This document shows, piece by piece, positions 50,721-58,704 of a DNA stretch of 64,000 nt (position 1 is its first letter; each line of letters starts with the position of its first letter). The notes under the pieces are model-generated. The model was not told where the DNA came from. It made no database searches and worked only from the letters and a program-made list of their open reading frames with translations. Origin of the DNA: Fen-1058 sp964398185 (GTDB lineage: Bacteria > Chloroflexota > Anaerolineae > Fen-1058); assembly GCA_964398185.1 (NCBI GenBank), contig CAYNML010000003.1:1-64000 (forward strand), read 5' to 3'. The position numbers and the translations under genes are program-made.

Positions 50721-52766
50721 TCACGGCCCGATCGCGCCCGGCCCTTCATCTGCGGCGCCGCCCAGCAAGAGCGCCTGCTCGATCACCGGCGGCGTCGCTT
50801 CGCTCACGTTCACGCGCTGGTTCGTGGCCCGATCGTATAACCCCAGCTCGATCAGCAGCTGCGCCCGATCGGCCTGGGGCGGCACATCGATGAGGCGTTC
50901 ATCGATGATCACATCGCCCGGCCGCCACAACCGCAGCGGAAAGAAACCGCCGCCGCTGTCACCGTCGGCCGTGCTCACCACTTGCTTCACGTTCAACAGG
51001 TGCACGAAGAAGGTCTGATCAGACGCGATCGGCCGATCGGTTTGCCACAGTGTGCGCAGCCGCCAGTGCGTCTCGTCCACGGCCTCGACCGAATGGCCCA
51101 GCAAGCGCAGACCGTTTTCGAACTGCGCTTCGGCTTGCAGCGGCGCGCCGTCGAGCGGCTCGGTGCGCACGACGAGGTATCCCGTGTGCGGCTGCGGATC
51201 GAGATCGCCTTTGGCCGGCGGCCCGGCCTCGACCTGCACGCGCACCGGCACGGTGAGCGACGACAACGCCTGCGACCAGTCAGTATAGGGCCACAGAAAC
51301 AACGTGGCAGACTGGGTCGCGTCGAGCTGCGGCGCCATCTCAGCGGGAATGGGGATGTATCCGCCGCCGATCAGAAACGGCACGCTGGCCCAGTCGCGCG
51401 CGAACCGATCGGCGACATAGATCTGGCGGCCTTCACGGCGATCAGTGCGCGCCTCACGCGCCAACTGGACTCCGGCGTCTTCAAACATGAACGCCGTGGC
51501 GGGATTGACGGCATACGCGCTGTAATCGCGGATGGTCCACGCGGCCCCGACGATCAACACCGCGATAACGACGCCGTAACTCAAAACACGCTGGCCCCGC
51601 ACCTTCAGCCACTGCGCCAGTGTTTCGAGACCGATGGCGGGCACGATCAGCGCCACGGGCAGCACACCCACGGCGCGCAAAAAGTGCGGCGCGTCTTCGG
51701 CCAGAATCGTGGGCAGCAGCATGATCGGGATCCAGATCAACACGAACAGACTGGCCAGCTTCGACAATGGCGGCAGGCGCGGTGCAAAGCGCAGGTCAGG
51801 GCCGGGGCGCAGAAAATCGGGCAGCGGCTTGTACGGCGGAGGCGTCGGCCCCAACGCCGCGATGATTAAGCGGATCAAGCCCCACGCGAAGAAGATCACC
51901 AGGATCGGATCGAACACCGGGCGATAGGGCACATTGTGGCGTGCGATGCCGTCGCCGCGCCAGAAGAACATGCCCACCGCGGCGGCCACGCTGCGCCCCA
52001 GCGAGCCGAGCGGGTCGCCGTGACTGATCGCGGGGTTGAAGATCGACACGTCGCCGGGGCGGCCCATCACCATCTCCCACTGCGTCAAGGCGGTGATGAT
52101 CAGCGGCAGCGCCACGACCAGCGTCGTGATCGTAAAAATGATCAGATTGCGCCACGGCAAGGTTTTGCGCCGCGTGAAGAGCAGGATGATCAACATCACG
52201 ATCAATGCCAGCGGCGTGAAGCGGCTGGCGAGATAGGTGTAGAACGACAAGCCGTAAACGATACCTGCGCTGATCCAGTGCAGCACGCGGCCCGATCGAT
52301 ACGCCTGCACGCCCAGGCCGATCGACAGCGCGATGAATAACGGCAATGTTCCGGCGCGGAAACCGATCAGACTGAGATGAATCGGCCACAAGGTGATTGT
52401 GGCAATTGCGGCTGTGAGCAGGCCCACGCGCCGCCCGAACAACTCGCGCGCCATGAAGTACGCGGCGGGAATCAGCAGCGTGCCGACGATGGCGGCGGGC
52501 AGACGCACCGCATACACACTGCGCCCCAGCCAGCCGATGCTCCACGCCATGAAGTAAATGAACAGCGGCTCGCGCCCGTTGTTGGCCGCAAAATACAGCG
52601 GTCGATCGCCGCCCAGCACGCGCAGCGCATCGAGGCCGTAATAAGCTTCATCGTGATACAGACCCGGCGGCCACGCGCCCAATTCGTAGAAGCGCACTGC
52701 GCCGGCGATCAGCATCAGCGCCAGCACCGGCCACCATTCCAGAAAGATGTTGCGAAGTGTTCTCAT
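50721..52766 (-). CDS. Family-39-like membrane glycosyltransferase with C-terminal beta module
   Basis: 681 residues. About eleven membrane helices; the first loop carries WPPGLYHDEAYYGLDALRVL with the acidic donor site of PMT/ArnT-like enzymes, and RPLYFAANNGREPLFIYFM closely parallels RPLYFTSNAGNEPLFIYLM in the 17000-18961 protein, so the two are paralogues. After residue 450 the chain is extracytoplasmic and ends with the shared module (LRLLGHSVEAVDE, FFVHLLNVKQVV, LLIELGLYDRATNQ). The ATG at 52766 is chosen because longer versions read into a GC-rich palindrome. Divergent from the GT4 gene. Confidence 0.85.
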   Translation of the reverse strand: MRTLRNIFLEWWPVLALMLIAGAVRFYELGAWPPGLYHDEAYYGLDALRVLGGDRPLYFAANNGREPLFIYFMAWSIGWLGRSVYAVRLPAAIVGTLLIPAAYFMARELFGRRVGLLTAAIATITLWPIHLSLIGFRAGTLPLFIALSIGLGVQAYRSGRVLHWISAGIVYGLSFYTYLASRFTPLALIVMLIILLFTRRKTLPWRNLIIFTITTLVVALPLIITALTQWEMVMGRPGDVSIFNPAISHGDPLGSLGRSVAAAVGMFFWRGDGIARHNVPYRPVFDPILVIFFAWGLIRLIIAALGPTPPPYKPLPDFLRPGPDLRFAPRLPPLSKLASLFVLIWIPIMLLPTILAEDAPHFLRAVGVLPVALIVPAIGLETLAQWLKVRGQRVLSYGVVIAVLIVGAAWTIRDYSAYAVNPATAFMFEDAGVQLAREARTDRREGRQIYVADRFARDWASVPFLIGGGYIPIPAEMAPQLDATQSATLFLWPYTDWSQALSSLTVPVRVQVEAGPPAKGDLDPQPHTGYLVVRTEPLDGAPLQAEAQFENGLRLLGHSVEAVDETHWRLRTLWQTDRPIASDQTFFVHLLNVKQVVSTADGDSGGGFFPLRLWRPGDVIIDERLIDVPPQADRAQLLIELGLYDRATNQRVNVSEATPPVIEQALLLGGAADEGPGAIGP

Positions 52767-52818
52767 GGTTGTTCTCTTGCCAAAGCGCGAAAAGTATAAC
52801 ACAATAGGCCGCACAATT

Positions 52819-52855
52819 CCCTCCCCCGCTTCGATTTTCAGGAGCGGGGGGAGGG
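52819..52855. repeat. C/G-run palindrome in the divergent promoter region
   Basis: CCCTCCCCCGCT (52819-52830) and AGCGGGGGGAGGG (52843-52855) form an inverted repeat with one bulge, followed by a G-rich tail GTCGGGGTGGGGGTGAGG that abuts the GT4 start. Similar dispersed elements are common in bacterial genomes. Confidence 0.7.
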
Positions 52856-52872
52856 TCGGGGTGGGGGTGAGG

Positions 52873-54021
52873 TTGCACGTCGTCATGCTTTCCAAAGCGC
52901 TGGTGATCGGCGCTTATCACAGCAAGCTCAAGCACATCGCCGCGCAGCCCGACGTGCGGCTCACGGCCCTCGTACCGCCCAGCTGGCGCGACGAGCGCGG
53001 CGAGTTGAAACTGGAACGCACCACGGGCGATGGCTACGACTTGATCGTCACGCCGCTGCGCTTCAATGGCAACTTTCACCTGCACTATTATCCGCAGCTC
53101 GATCGTTTGTTGCAGCAGCTCCAGCCCGACCTGGTGCACATCGACGAAGAACCCTACAATCTGGCGACGTTTCTCGCCCTGCGATCCGCGCGTCGTCTCG
53201 GCGCACGCGCAATCTTCTTCAGCTGGCAGAATTTGCGGCGATCGTACCCGCCGCCGTTTCGCTGGTTCGAGCACTACACCCTGCAACACGCTGCCGCCGG
53301 CATCGTGGGCAATGCAGATGCGGAACAGGTGTGGCGCGTCAAAGGCTATCGCGGCCCGTTGACGGTGATTCCGCAAGTGGGCGTTGAGCCGGAGGTGTTG
53401 AAGCCTCTGGATCGAAACCGGGATTCTACGACTGAACCTTCTCGCCATTCAAATGGAAGAATCCCGGTTGCTACGTTTGTCGTCGGCTACGCGGGGCGCT
53501 TTGTTGAAGAGAAAGGAATTGATGTGCTGCTGCACGCGCTGCACGATCTCGATGGCAACTGGCAGGCTGAGCTGGTAGGCAGCGGTCCGGATCACACCCG
53601 ATTGGCTGAGCTGGCCCAACGGTTGCAGATCGCCGATCGGGTGCGGTTTCTGCCGTGGAGGCCCTCCGCGCAAATGGTCGACTATTATCGATCGCTGAAC
53701 GTGCTGGTCCTGCCCTCGCGCAGTCGATCGAATTGGAAAGAGCAGTTCGGGCGCGTGCTGGTGGATGCCATGGCCTGCGGCGTCCCCGTCATCGGCTCCA
53801 CGTGCGGCGAGATTCCCCACGTCATCGGCGACGCGGGGTTGATCTTCCCCGAAGGTGATACGACGGCCCTGCGCGATCAGCTGCGCAGATTGCAGAACGA
53901 TGCCGCACTCTGCCGCGATCTCGCGCAGCGCGGACGCCAGCGCGTGCTGGAGCGCTTCACGCAGGAGCAGATTGCGCGGCAGACGGTTGCGGTATATCAA
54001 AACGTAATGCGTACTGTGTAA
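52873..54021 (+). CDS. GT4 glycosyltransferase with palindromic insertion
   Basis: 382-residue GT-B enzyme. Motifs are VMLSKALVIGAYHSKLKHIA at the start, PDLVHIDEEPYNLATFL, GYAGRFVEEKGIDVLLHAL, VGSGPDHTRLAELA, FLPWRPSAQMVDYYRSLNVLVLPS and FGRVLVDAMACGVPVIGS with EIPHVIGDAGLIF. It transfers a nucleotide-activated sugar in surface glycan synthesis. TTG at 52873 is preferred by family alignment; ATG 52885 is the alternative. A 12-bp inverted repeat and its 30-base interior (53416-53469) add about 18 residues between the two Rossmann domains. The stop codon lies in a heptamer array. Confidence 0.87.
   Translation: MHVVMLSKALVIGAYHSKLKHIAAQPDVRLTALVPPSWRDERGELKLERTTGDGYDLIVTPLRFNGNFHLHYYPQLDRLLQQLQPDLVHIDEEPYNLATFLALRSARRLGARAIFFSWQNLRRSYPPPFRWFEHYTLQHAAAGIVGNADAEQVWRVKGYRGPLTVIPQVGVEPEVLKPLDRNRDSTTEPSRHSNGRIPVATFVVGYAGRFVEEKGIDVLLHALHDLDGNWQAELVGSGPDHTRLAELAQRLQIADRVRFLPWRPSAQMVDYYRSLNVLVLPSRSRSNWKEQFGRVLVDAMACGVPVIGSTCGEIPHVIGDAGLIFPEGDTTALRDQLRRLQNDAALCRDLAQRGRQRVLERFTQEQIARQTVAVYQNVMRTV
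53416..53469. repeat. Palindromic element inserted in frame in the GT4 gene
   Basis: AACCGGGATTCT (53416-53427) and AGAATCCCGGTT (53458-53469) are perfect 12-bp inverted repeats 30 bases apart. The total of 54 bases is a multiple of three, and the encoded DRNRDSTTEPSRHSNGR-like segment is absent from usual GT4 sequences at this point. Confidence 0.85.
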
Positions 54022-54063
54022 AAGCGAAGCACCTGTTACGTTTCACGCAGTACGCTTTACTCT
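54001..54063. repeat. Two-armed heptamer array between two GT4 genes
   Basis: Nine 7-bp blocks in register: AACGTAA, TGCGTAC, TGTGTAA, AAGCGAA, spacer GCACCTG, then TTACGTT, TCACGCA, GTACGCT, TTACTCT. The second arm mirrors the first. The GT4 stop codon (54019-54021) is in unit three. Confidence 0.9.
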
Positions 54064-54072
54064 TGGTATAAT
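54064..54072 (+). promoter_or_regulatory. Extended -10 promoter abutting the second GT4 start
   Basis: TGGTATAAT, directly after the heptamer array, with 6 bases to the ATG at 54079. A leaderless transcript is expected. Confidence 0.6.
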
Positions 54073-54078
54073 CGCCGC

Positions 54079-55236
54079 ATGACTCAGTCAGCGCCACACG
54101 TTGCGATCAGCGCGCCCTTGCTGGCGCCAGTGGGCAGTTATCGCAGCGCAGGCATTCACACGTACATTCAACATTCGCTGCAACATCTGTCGGAGGCCGA
54201 TCCGGATGTGCGCCTGACGTTGTTCACCGCACATCCACCGGCGGGACTGCCAAAAGCGATCGAGGTGCAGCGGCCGCGCTGGAACACCGATCGGCCTGCG
54301 TTACGAATTTTGTGGGAGCAGTTGGCGCTGCCATCGGCGGTGCGGCGCGCTCAAGCCGCTGTCTTGCATGCCACGGCCTTCGTGGCCCCGATCGTTCAGA
54401 CGCGCCCGACGGTCATCACGATCTACGACGTGAGCTTCGCGCTGTATCCGCAGCTCTTTCGCGGCTTCAATCAGACGTATTTGCGAGCGGGCACACGCTG
54501 GTCAGCGCCGCACGCACAGCGCCTCATCACGATCTCGGAGTGTGCGCGACGCGATGTGCACCGTTTGTACGGTGTGCCGCTCGATCGGATCACGGTGGCT
54601 TATCCGGGCGTGGACGAAGCGCTGGGACCGGGTGATCCTGAGCGGGTTGAAGAATTTCGCCGCGCGAAAGATCTGCCGGAGAAGTTTGTGTTGTATCTGG
54701 GCACGCTGGAACCGCGCAAGAATCTGGCAATGCTGGTGCGCGCGTTCGCGCAGCTGAAACGCGAATGCCCCGACGCGGTGCTGGTGCTGGCGGGCGGCCT
54801 CGGCTGGCTGGCGGATGACATCTTTGCGACCATTGAAGCGTGCGGTGTGCAAGACAGCGTGCGGCTGCCGGGCTTCGTGGCCGCAGAAGAGAAAGCGCTG
54901 TGGTATGCAGCGGCCACGGCGTTTGTGTTCCCGTCAATCTATGAAGGCTTTGGTATGCCGCCGCTGGAGGCGCTGGCCTGCGGCACGCCGGTGATTGCGT
55001 CGAATGCGGCGTCACTGCCGGAAGTGGTGGGCGAAGCCGGCCTGCTGCTCGCGCCCGATGACGTGCGCGGCTGGACGGCAGCGCTCAAGCGCGTCTGGAT
55101 CGATGCAGCCTATCGGGCTGAGTTGGCCGATCGGGGCGTGAGACAGGCGCAGCAATTCACGTGGCAAGCCACCTCCCGCCAGATCGCCCAAACCTATCGT
55201 GACTTGATCATTGCTCACAAAGTCCCCGCAGCGTAG
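54079..55236 (+). CDS. GT4 glycosyltransferase
   Basis: 385 residues of the mannosyltransferase-like GT4 group. GT-B signatures are SAGIHTYIQHSLQHL near the start, VITIYDVSFALYPQLF, HAQRLITISECARRDV, LYLGTLEPRKNLAMLVRAF, LVLAGGLGWLADDI, FVFPSIYEGFGMPPLEALAC with the catalytic Glu pair, and GTPVIASNAASLPEVVGEAG. It is probably cytoplasmic and adds a hexose to the lipid-linked glycan begun by the downstream sugar transferase. The message is probably leaderless. Its last codons contain two heptamer units of the ATTGATC family. Confidence 0.9.
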   Translation: MTQSAPHVAISAPLLAPVGSYRSAGIHTYIQHSLQHLSEADPDVRLTLFTAHPPAGLPKAIEVQRPRWNTDRPALRILWEQLALPSAVRRAQAAVLHATAFVAPIVQTRPTVITIYDVSFALYPQLFRGFNQTYLRAGTRWSAPHAQRLITISECARRDVHRLYGVPLDRITVAYPGVDEALGPGDPERVEEFRRAKDLPEKFVLYLGTLEPRKNLAMLVRAFAQLKRECPDAVLVLAGGLGWLADDIFATIEACGVQDSVRLPGFVAAEEKALWYAAATAFVFPSIYEGFGMPPLEALACGTPVIASNAASLPEVVGEAGLLLAPDDVRGWTAALKRVWIDAAYRAELADRGVRQAQQFTWQATSRQIAQTYRDLIIAHKVPAA

Positions 55237-55245
55237 CGAAGCGGG

Positions 55246-55273
55246 ATTGATCATTGTTCATTGCTCATTGTCT
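55246..55273. repeat. Heptamer array running into the sugar transferase start codon
   Basis: Four units, ATTGATC, ATTGTTC, ATTGCTC and ATTGTCT, followed at once by ATG at 55274. It is the reverse complement of the family before the histidine kinase gene at 3670-3704. Confidence 0.85.
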
Positions 55274-56698
55274 ATGTCTCGCTTTCCACGTTGGCTCATC
55301 CCGGCCGTGATACTCAGCGACATGGTGCTGATCAATGCCGCATTTCTGCTGGCCTATGAAGTCCGTTATCGCTGGCAGCTCTTCCGCCCGGTCGAGCCGG
55401 AGTTCGACAATCCCATCGATGTGTATTACCCGTTCATGCTGGTGCTGACGATCTTGTTGATCGCCGCGTACAAGATCGACAATGTCTATGTACCCCGGCG
55501 GCTGGGGATGTGGCTCGATCAGATGTCGCGCATCGTGCGCAGCACCATGATCGCCATGCTGATCATGATTGGCATCACCTTCATCTATCAGCCGTTCTTC
55601 TATTCGCGGTTGATCTACCTGTACGCTACGATTTTGATCATCGCGCTGCTGGGGCTGGGACGGCTGCTGTGGGGCGTGGTGCTGGGCCAGCTGCGGGCGC
55701 GCGGCATTGGCGTATCGCGCGTGCTGATTGTGGGCGCAGGCGACGTGGGCCGCATGGTGATCCGCACCGTCATGGCGCAGCCGGAGTTCGGCTATCGCAT
55801 CATGGCGCTGGTGGATGATCATGTGGAGACGAGCGCGTTGTCGATCGGGCCGGTGCCAATGATCGAAGGGACACGGCGCCTGCCGCAGATCGTTGCGGAG
55901 AAGCACATCGACGAAGTGATCGTCACGCTGCCGTGGACGGACCACCAGCGCATCCTGGATATTTTTCAACTGTGCGAGAGTCTGGGCGTGCGGGCGCGCA
56001 CCGTCCCCGATCTGTTCCAGCTGAGTTTGAACCGCGTGGATGTGGAGGACCTGGGCGGCGTGCCGGTGATTGGCTTGAAGCCGGCCTCGATTCGCGGCGC
56101 AAACTTGATCGTGAAACGCATCATGGATGTGGTGCTGGGCAGCCTGATGCTGCTGATCGCTTCGCCGCTGATGATCATCTCGGCGCTGGCGATTAAGTTG
56201 GATTCGCCAGGCCCGATCATCTTCCGGCAAAAGCGCGTGGGCGCGCGCGGCCAGGAGTTTGTGTTGTTTAAGTTCCGCTCCATGCGCGAAGGCGCGGACG
56301 AAGAGAAGGAACGGCTGCTGGATCTTAATGAAATGCAGGGGCCGTTGTTCAAGATGCGTTCGGATCCGCGCACCACGCGCGTGGGACGTTTCCTGCGCCG
56401 CTTGAGCCTGGATGAGCTGCCGCAGTTGTTCAACGTGCTGCGCGGCGAGATGAGTCTGGTGGGGCCGCGCCCGCACACCTCGGCGGAAGTGGCGCAGTAT
56501 CAGAGCTGGCAGCGGCAGGTGCTGGAAGCGCCGCCCGGCTTGACGGGACTGGCGCAGGTGTCAGGTCGCAGCCAGTTGAGCTTCGACGAGCAGTGCCTGC
56601 TGGACATTTACTACATCGAGAATTGGTCGCCGGCACTGGACATCAAGATTCTGCTGCGCACGGTGCCGAAGGCGTTATCGGGTGAAGGGGCGTACTAA
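55274..56698 (+). CDS. Polyprenyl-phosphate sugar-1-phosphate transferase (second copy)
   Basis: 474 residues with the same layout as the 26098-27510 protein: four N-terminal helices, Rossmann-like domain (VLIVGAGDVGRMVIRTV), another helix (about 285-310) and the sugar transferase domain with FRQKRVGARGQEFVLFKFRS, VGRFLRRLSLDELPQLFNVL, SLVGPRPHTSAEVAQY and GLAQVSGRSQLSFDE. It starts a lipid-linked repeat unit, probably for the sugar chain extended by the two GT4 enzymes upstream. No ribosome-binding site is visible because a heptamer array abuts the ATG. Confidence 0.92.
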   Translation: MSRFPRWLIPAVILSDMVLINAAFLLAYEVRYRWQLFRPVEPEFDNPIDVYYPFMLVLTILLIAAYKIDNVYVPRRLGMWLDQMSRIVRSTMIAMLIMIGITFIYQPFFYSRLIYLYATILIIALLGLGRLLWGVVLGQLRARGIGVSRVLIVGAGDVGRMVIRTVMAQPEFGYRIMALVDDHVETSALSIGPVPMIEGTRRLPQIVAEKHIDEVIVTLPWTDHQRILDIFQLCESLGVRARTVPDLFQLSLNRVDVEDLGGVPVIGLKPASIRGANLIVKRIMDVVLGSLMLLIASPLMIISALAIKLDSPGPIIFRQKRVGARGQEFVLFKFRSMREGADEEKERLLDLNEMQGPLFKMRSDPRTTRVGRFLRRLSLDELPQLFNVLRGEMSLVGPRPHTSAEVAQYQSWQRQVLEAPPGLTGLAQVSGRSQLSFDEQCLLDIYYIENWSPALDIKILLRTVPKALSGEGAY

Positions 56699-56717
56699 GT
56701 TGAGCGGAGGCAAGCGA

Positions 56718-57410
56718 ATGGCGATTGAAACAGGTATGATCGAATTTCCCATCAACGCGCACACTGCGCCGGGGTATCTGGCGCAGCCGACGGACGGGCA
56801 AGCACATCCGGGCGTGGTGGTGATTCAGGAATGGTGGGGGCTGGTGCCGCACATCAAGGATGTCGCTGAGCGTTTCGCGCGCGCGGGCTTTGTGGCTTTG
56901 GCGCCCGATCTGTATCACGGCGAGGCGGCCGATGAACCCGATGAGGCGCGCAAGCTGGCGATGGCGCTGGATGCCCATCGCGCCGTGCAGGAGATCGCCG
57001 CGGCGGCGCGCTATCTGAAGAAGATGTCGCACGTCGCGCCGCAGAGGGTGGGGGTGGTGGGCTGGTGCATGGGCGGCGGGTTGTCGCTCTCGACGGCGGC
57101 AAATCACGCTGATCTGATCGGCGCGGCGGTGGTGTTCTACGGGCGGCCGTTGACCGCCAGCGATACGGCTAGACTGCAAGTGCCGGTGCTGGGCTTGTAT
57201 GCCGAGCACGATCACGGTATTCCGGTCGAAGCGGTGCAGGCCTTTGAAGCCGAGATGAAGAAGCAGCACGTGCCGCATGAAGTCCACATCTATCCTGGCG
57301 CGTCGCATGCCTTCTTCAATGACACGCGGCCGCAGATCTATCAGGCGGAGGCGGCGCAGGATGCCTGGCAGAAGACGCTGGCCTGGTTCAGAACGTACTT
57401 GATCGATTAA
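56718..57410 (+). CDS. Dienelactone hydrolase family protein
   Basis: 230-residue alpha/beta-fold enzyme with the Cys-His-Asp triad of the family: nucleophile Cys in VGWCMGGGLSL (near residue 117), Asp in YAEHDHGIP and His in PGASHAFFNDT. VVVIQEWWGLVPHIKDV and APDLYHGE are also typical. It hydrolyses lactones or esters; without aromatic degradation genes nearby the substrate is open. GGAGG precedes the ATG by 7 bases. It follows the sugar transferase gene by 19 bases and precedes a broken repeat gene. Confidence 0.9.
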   Translation: MAIETGMIEFPINAHTAPGYLAQPTDGQAHPGVVVIQEWWGLVPHIKDVAERFARAGFVALAPDLYHGEAADEPDEARKLAMALDAHRAVQEIAAAARYLKKMSHVAPQRVGVVGWCMGGGLSLSTAANHADLIGAAVVFYGRPLTASDTARLQVPVLGLYAEHDHGIPVEAVQAFEAEMKKQHVPHEVHIYPGASHAFFNDTRPQIYQAEAAQDAWQKTLAWFRTYLID

Positions 57411-57419
57411 GTGATCTCG

Positions 57420-57714
57420 ATGAGCGAACGAGCGGAGACATTGGCGGGGCTGCTCGCTAGTCTGCCAAACGATCAACGCGCGGCGGTCGGCACGCGCGAT
57501 CGAGGACACGGCGCTGCGCGCGGCGGTGTTGATCGATCTGCTGGCGGCCGGTGACACGCGGGGCGAGTTGTTGACCGATGCGCTGGCGGTCGCCGAGGCG
57601 ATTGAGGATGCCGAGACACGGGCCGAGACATTGAGCCAGCTCATTGCCTATCGGGCGGTGGAAGACCGGAAGGCGGTGGCACGCGCCGTGCTGGACCTGC
57701 TGCTGCCCGAATAA
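57420..57714 (+). pseudogene. Frameshifted remnant of an Ala/Leu-rich helical repeat protein
   Basis: From the ATG at 57420 the frame reads MSERAETLAGLLASLPNDQR and then loses meaning after about residue 23. The neighbouring frame becomes coding-like from about 57490 (ARAIEDTALRAAVLIDLLAA) and continues with AVAEAIEDAETRAETLSQL to a stop at 57714. The RAETL and AxAIED units look like the short helical repeats common in Chloroflexota proteins. A single indel near 57478-57490 would restore one frame of about 98 residues. Either a decayed gene or a sequencing error. Confidence 0.6.
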
Positions 57715-57732
57715 GCGTTCAGTCTGCTGATC

Positions 57733-57772
57733 AAAACAGCCGACCGTGCTCGCTAGCGAGCGCGGTCGGCTG
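57733..57772 (-). terminator. Long palindromic terminator in a convergent gap
   Basis: An 18-bp arm (57737-57754) directly abuts its complement (57755-57772) with one G-T wobble. On the minus strand it is followed by TTTTGA, so it best serves the response regulator gene, and it may also stop plus-strand transcripts. Confidence 0.75.
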
Positions 57773-57793
57773 GGTGTTGTGTGGTGGCGTGAA

Positions 57794-58486
57794 CTACATC
57801 TGGCCGGTTTCCAGGCGATAGCCGTAGTTGCGCACGGTGCGAATCAACTGCGGATGCGCCGGATCGACTTCCAACTTGCGGCGCAGGAACCAGATGTAGC
57901 GGCGCACGTAGCCGCTGTCGATGCCGCGCAGCGCGCCCCACACCGTTTCGCGCAAGCGCGCTTCGGAGACGGCTGTGTTGGCGTTTTCCACCAGGCATTG
58001 CAGCAGGCGAAATTCAGTGGGGGTCAGATCGATCTGCCGTTCGCCGCGGGTGACCTGCCGCCGATCGAGATCGATGACCAGTTCGCCAAAGGCGTAATGG
58101 CGCTGCGCATTGGACTGGCGGGCCTTCTCCGCCCGATTGAGCACGGCCTCAATCCGGGCATTCAATTCCATCAGGCTGAAGGGCTTGGTCACGTAGTCGT
58201 CAATGCCCAGGTTGAAACCGCGCAGCTTATCCACTTCGCTGTCTTTGGCCGTGACCATGATCAACGGCACATCGGAGAGTTCGCGCACACGCGCCGCCAT
58301 TTCCCAACCGTCCATGCCCGGCATCATGATGTCCAGCAGGATCAGATTGGGGCGTTCGTTGAAGAGCGCGCGCAAGCCTTCAATGGCCGAGGCCGCTGTG
58401 AGCGGCATGTAGCCCGCTTCGCGCAGCGCGGTGGCGAGCAGTCGCACGATGTCGGGATCGTCATCAACGATCAGGATCTTCTTCAT
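57794..58486 (-). CDS. OmpR/PhoB-family response regulator (orphan)
   Basis: 230 residues. Receiver: ILIVDDDPDIVRLL, phospho-acceptor in LILLDIMMPGMDGWEMAA, MVTAKD and the Lys of VTKPFSLMEL. Effector: winged helix with LTPTEFRLLQCLVENAN and YIWFLRRKLEVDP. No histidine kinase gene is adjacent, so the partner is elsewhere. It differs from the 3832-4515 regulator in linker and effector sequence and is not a recent copy. Flanked by terminators on both sides, it is probably monocistronic. Confidence 0.93.
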   Translation of the reverse strand: MKKILIVDDDPDIVRLLATALREAGYMPLTAASAIEGLRALFNERPNLILLDIMMPGMDGWEMAARVRELSDVPLIMVTAKDSEVDKLRGFNLGIDDYVTKPFSLMELNARIEAVLNRAEKARQSNAQRHYAFGELVIDLDRRQVTRGERQIDLTPTEFRLLQCLVENANTAVSEARLRETVWGALRGIDSGYVRRYIWFLRRKLEVDPAHPQLIRTVRNYGYRLETGQM

Positions 58487-58564
58487 AGCCGGCGGCTCCC
58501 GTCTGGCAAGCCAGGTGCACCATGTGCGCTACAGACTGAAACAAGATTTTGACTGACCTTCAGT

Positions 58565-58591
58565 AAAAAAAGGCCGCACGCAAGCGCGGCC
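58565..58591 (-). terminator. Intrinsic terminator after the beta-helix protein gene
   Basis: GGCCGC (58572-58577) pairs with GCGGCC (58586-58591), followed on the minus strand by seven T residues (58571 to 58565). It ends transcripts coming from 58705-60867. The rest of the gap from 58487 to 58704 shows nothing recognisable. Confidence 0.8.
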
Positions 58592-58704
58592 ATGAGTTGT
58601 TGGGACGTGGCTGAGGGTCAGGCGCAATTATAGCCAGTCCCGCGTTTACCTGCAACCAGCTGATCAGTCCCAGCCGATGTCAGCGCATCCGCTGGGACAT
58701 GCCA

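Noticed and set aside
52747..52872. N-terminal extension of the GT4 protein with Pro/Ser and Gly/Val runs
   Set aside because: It reads through the divergent promoter and the GC-rich palindrome; family alignment begins at 52873.
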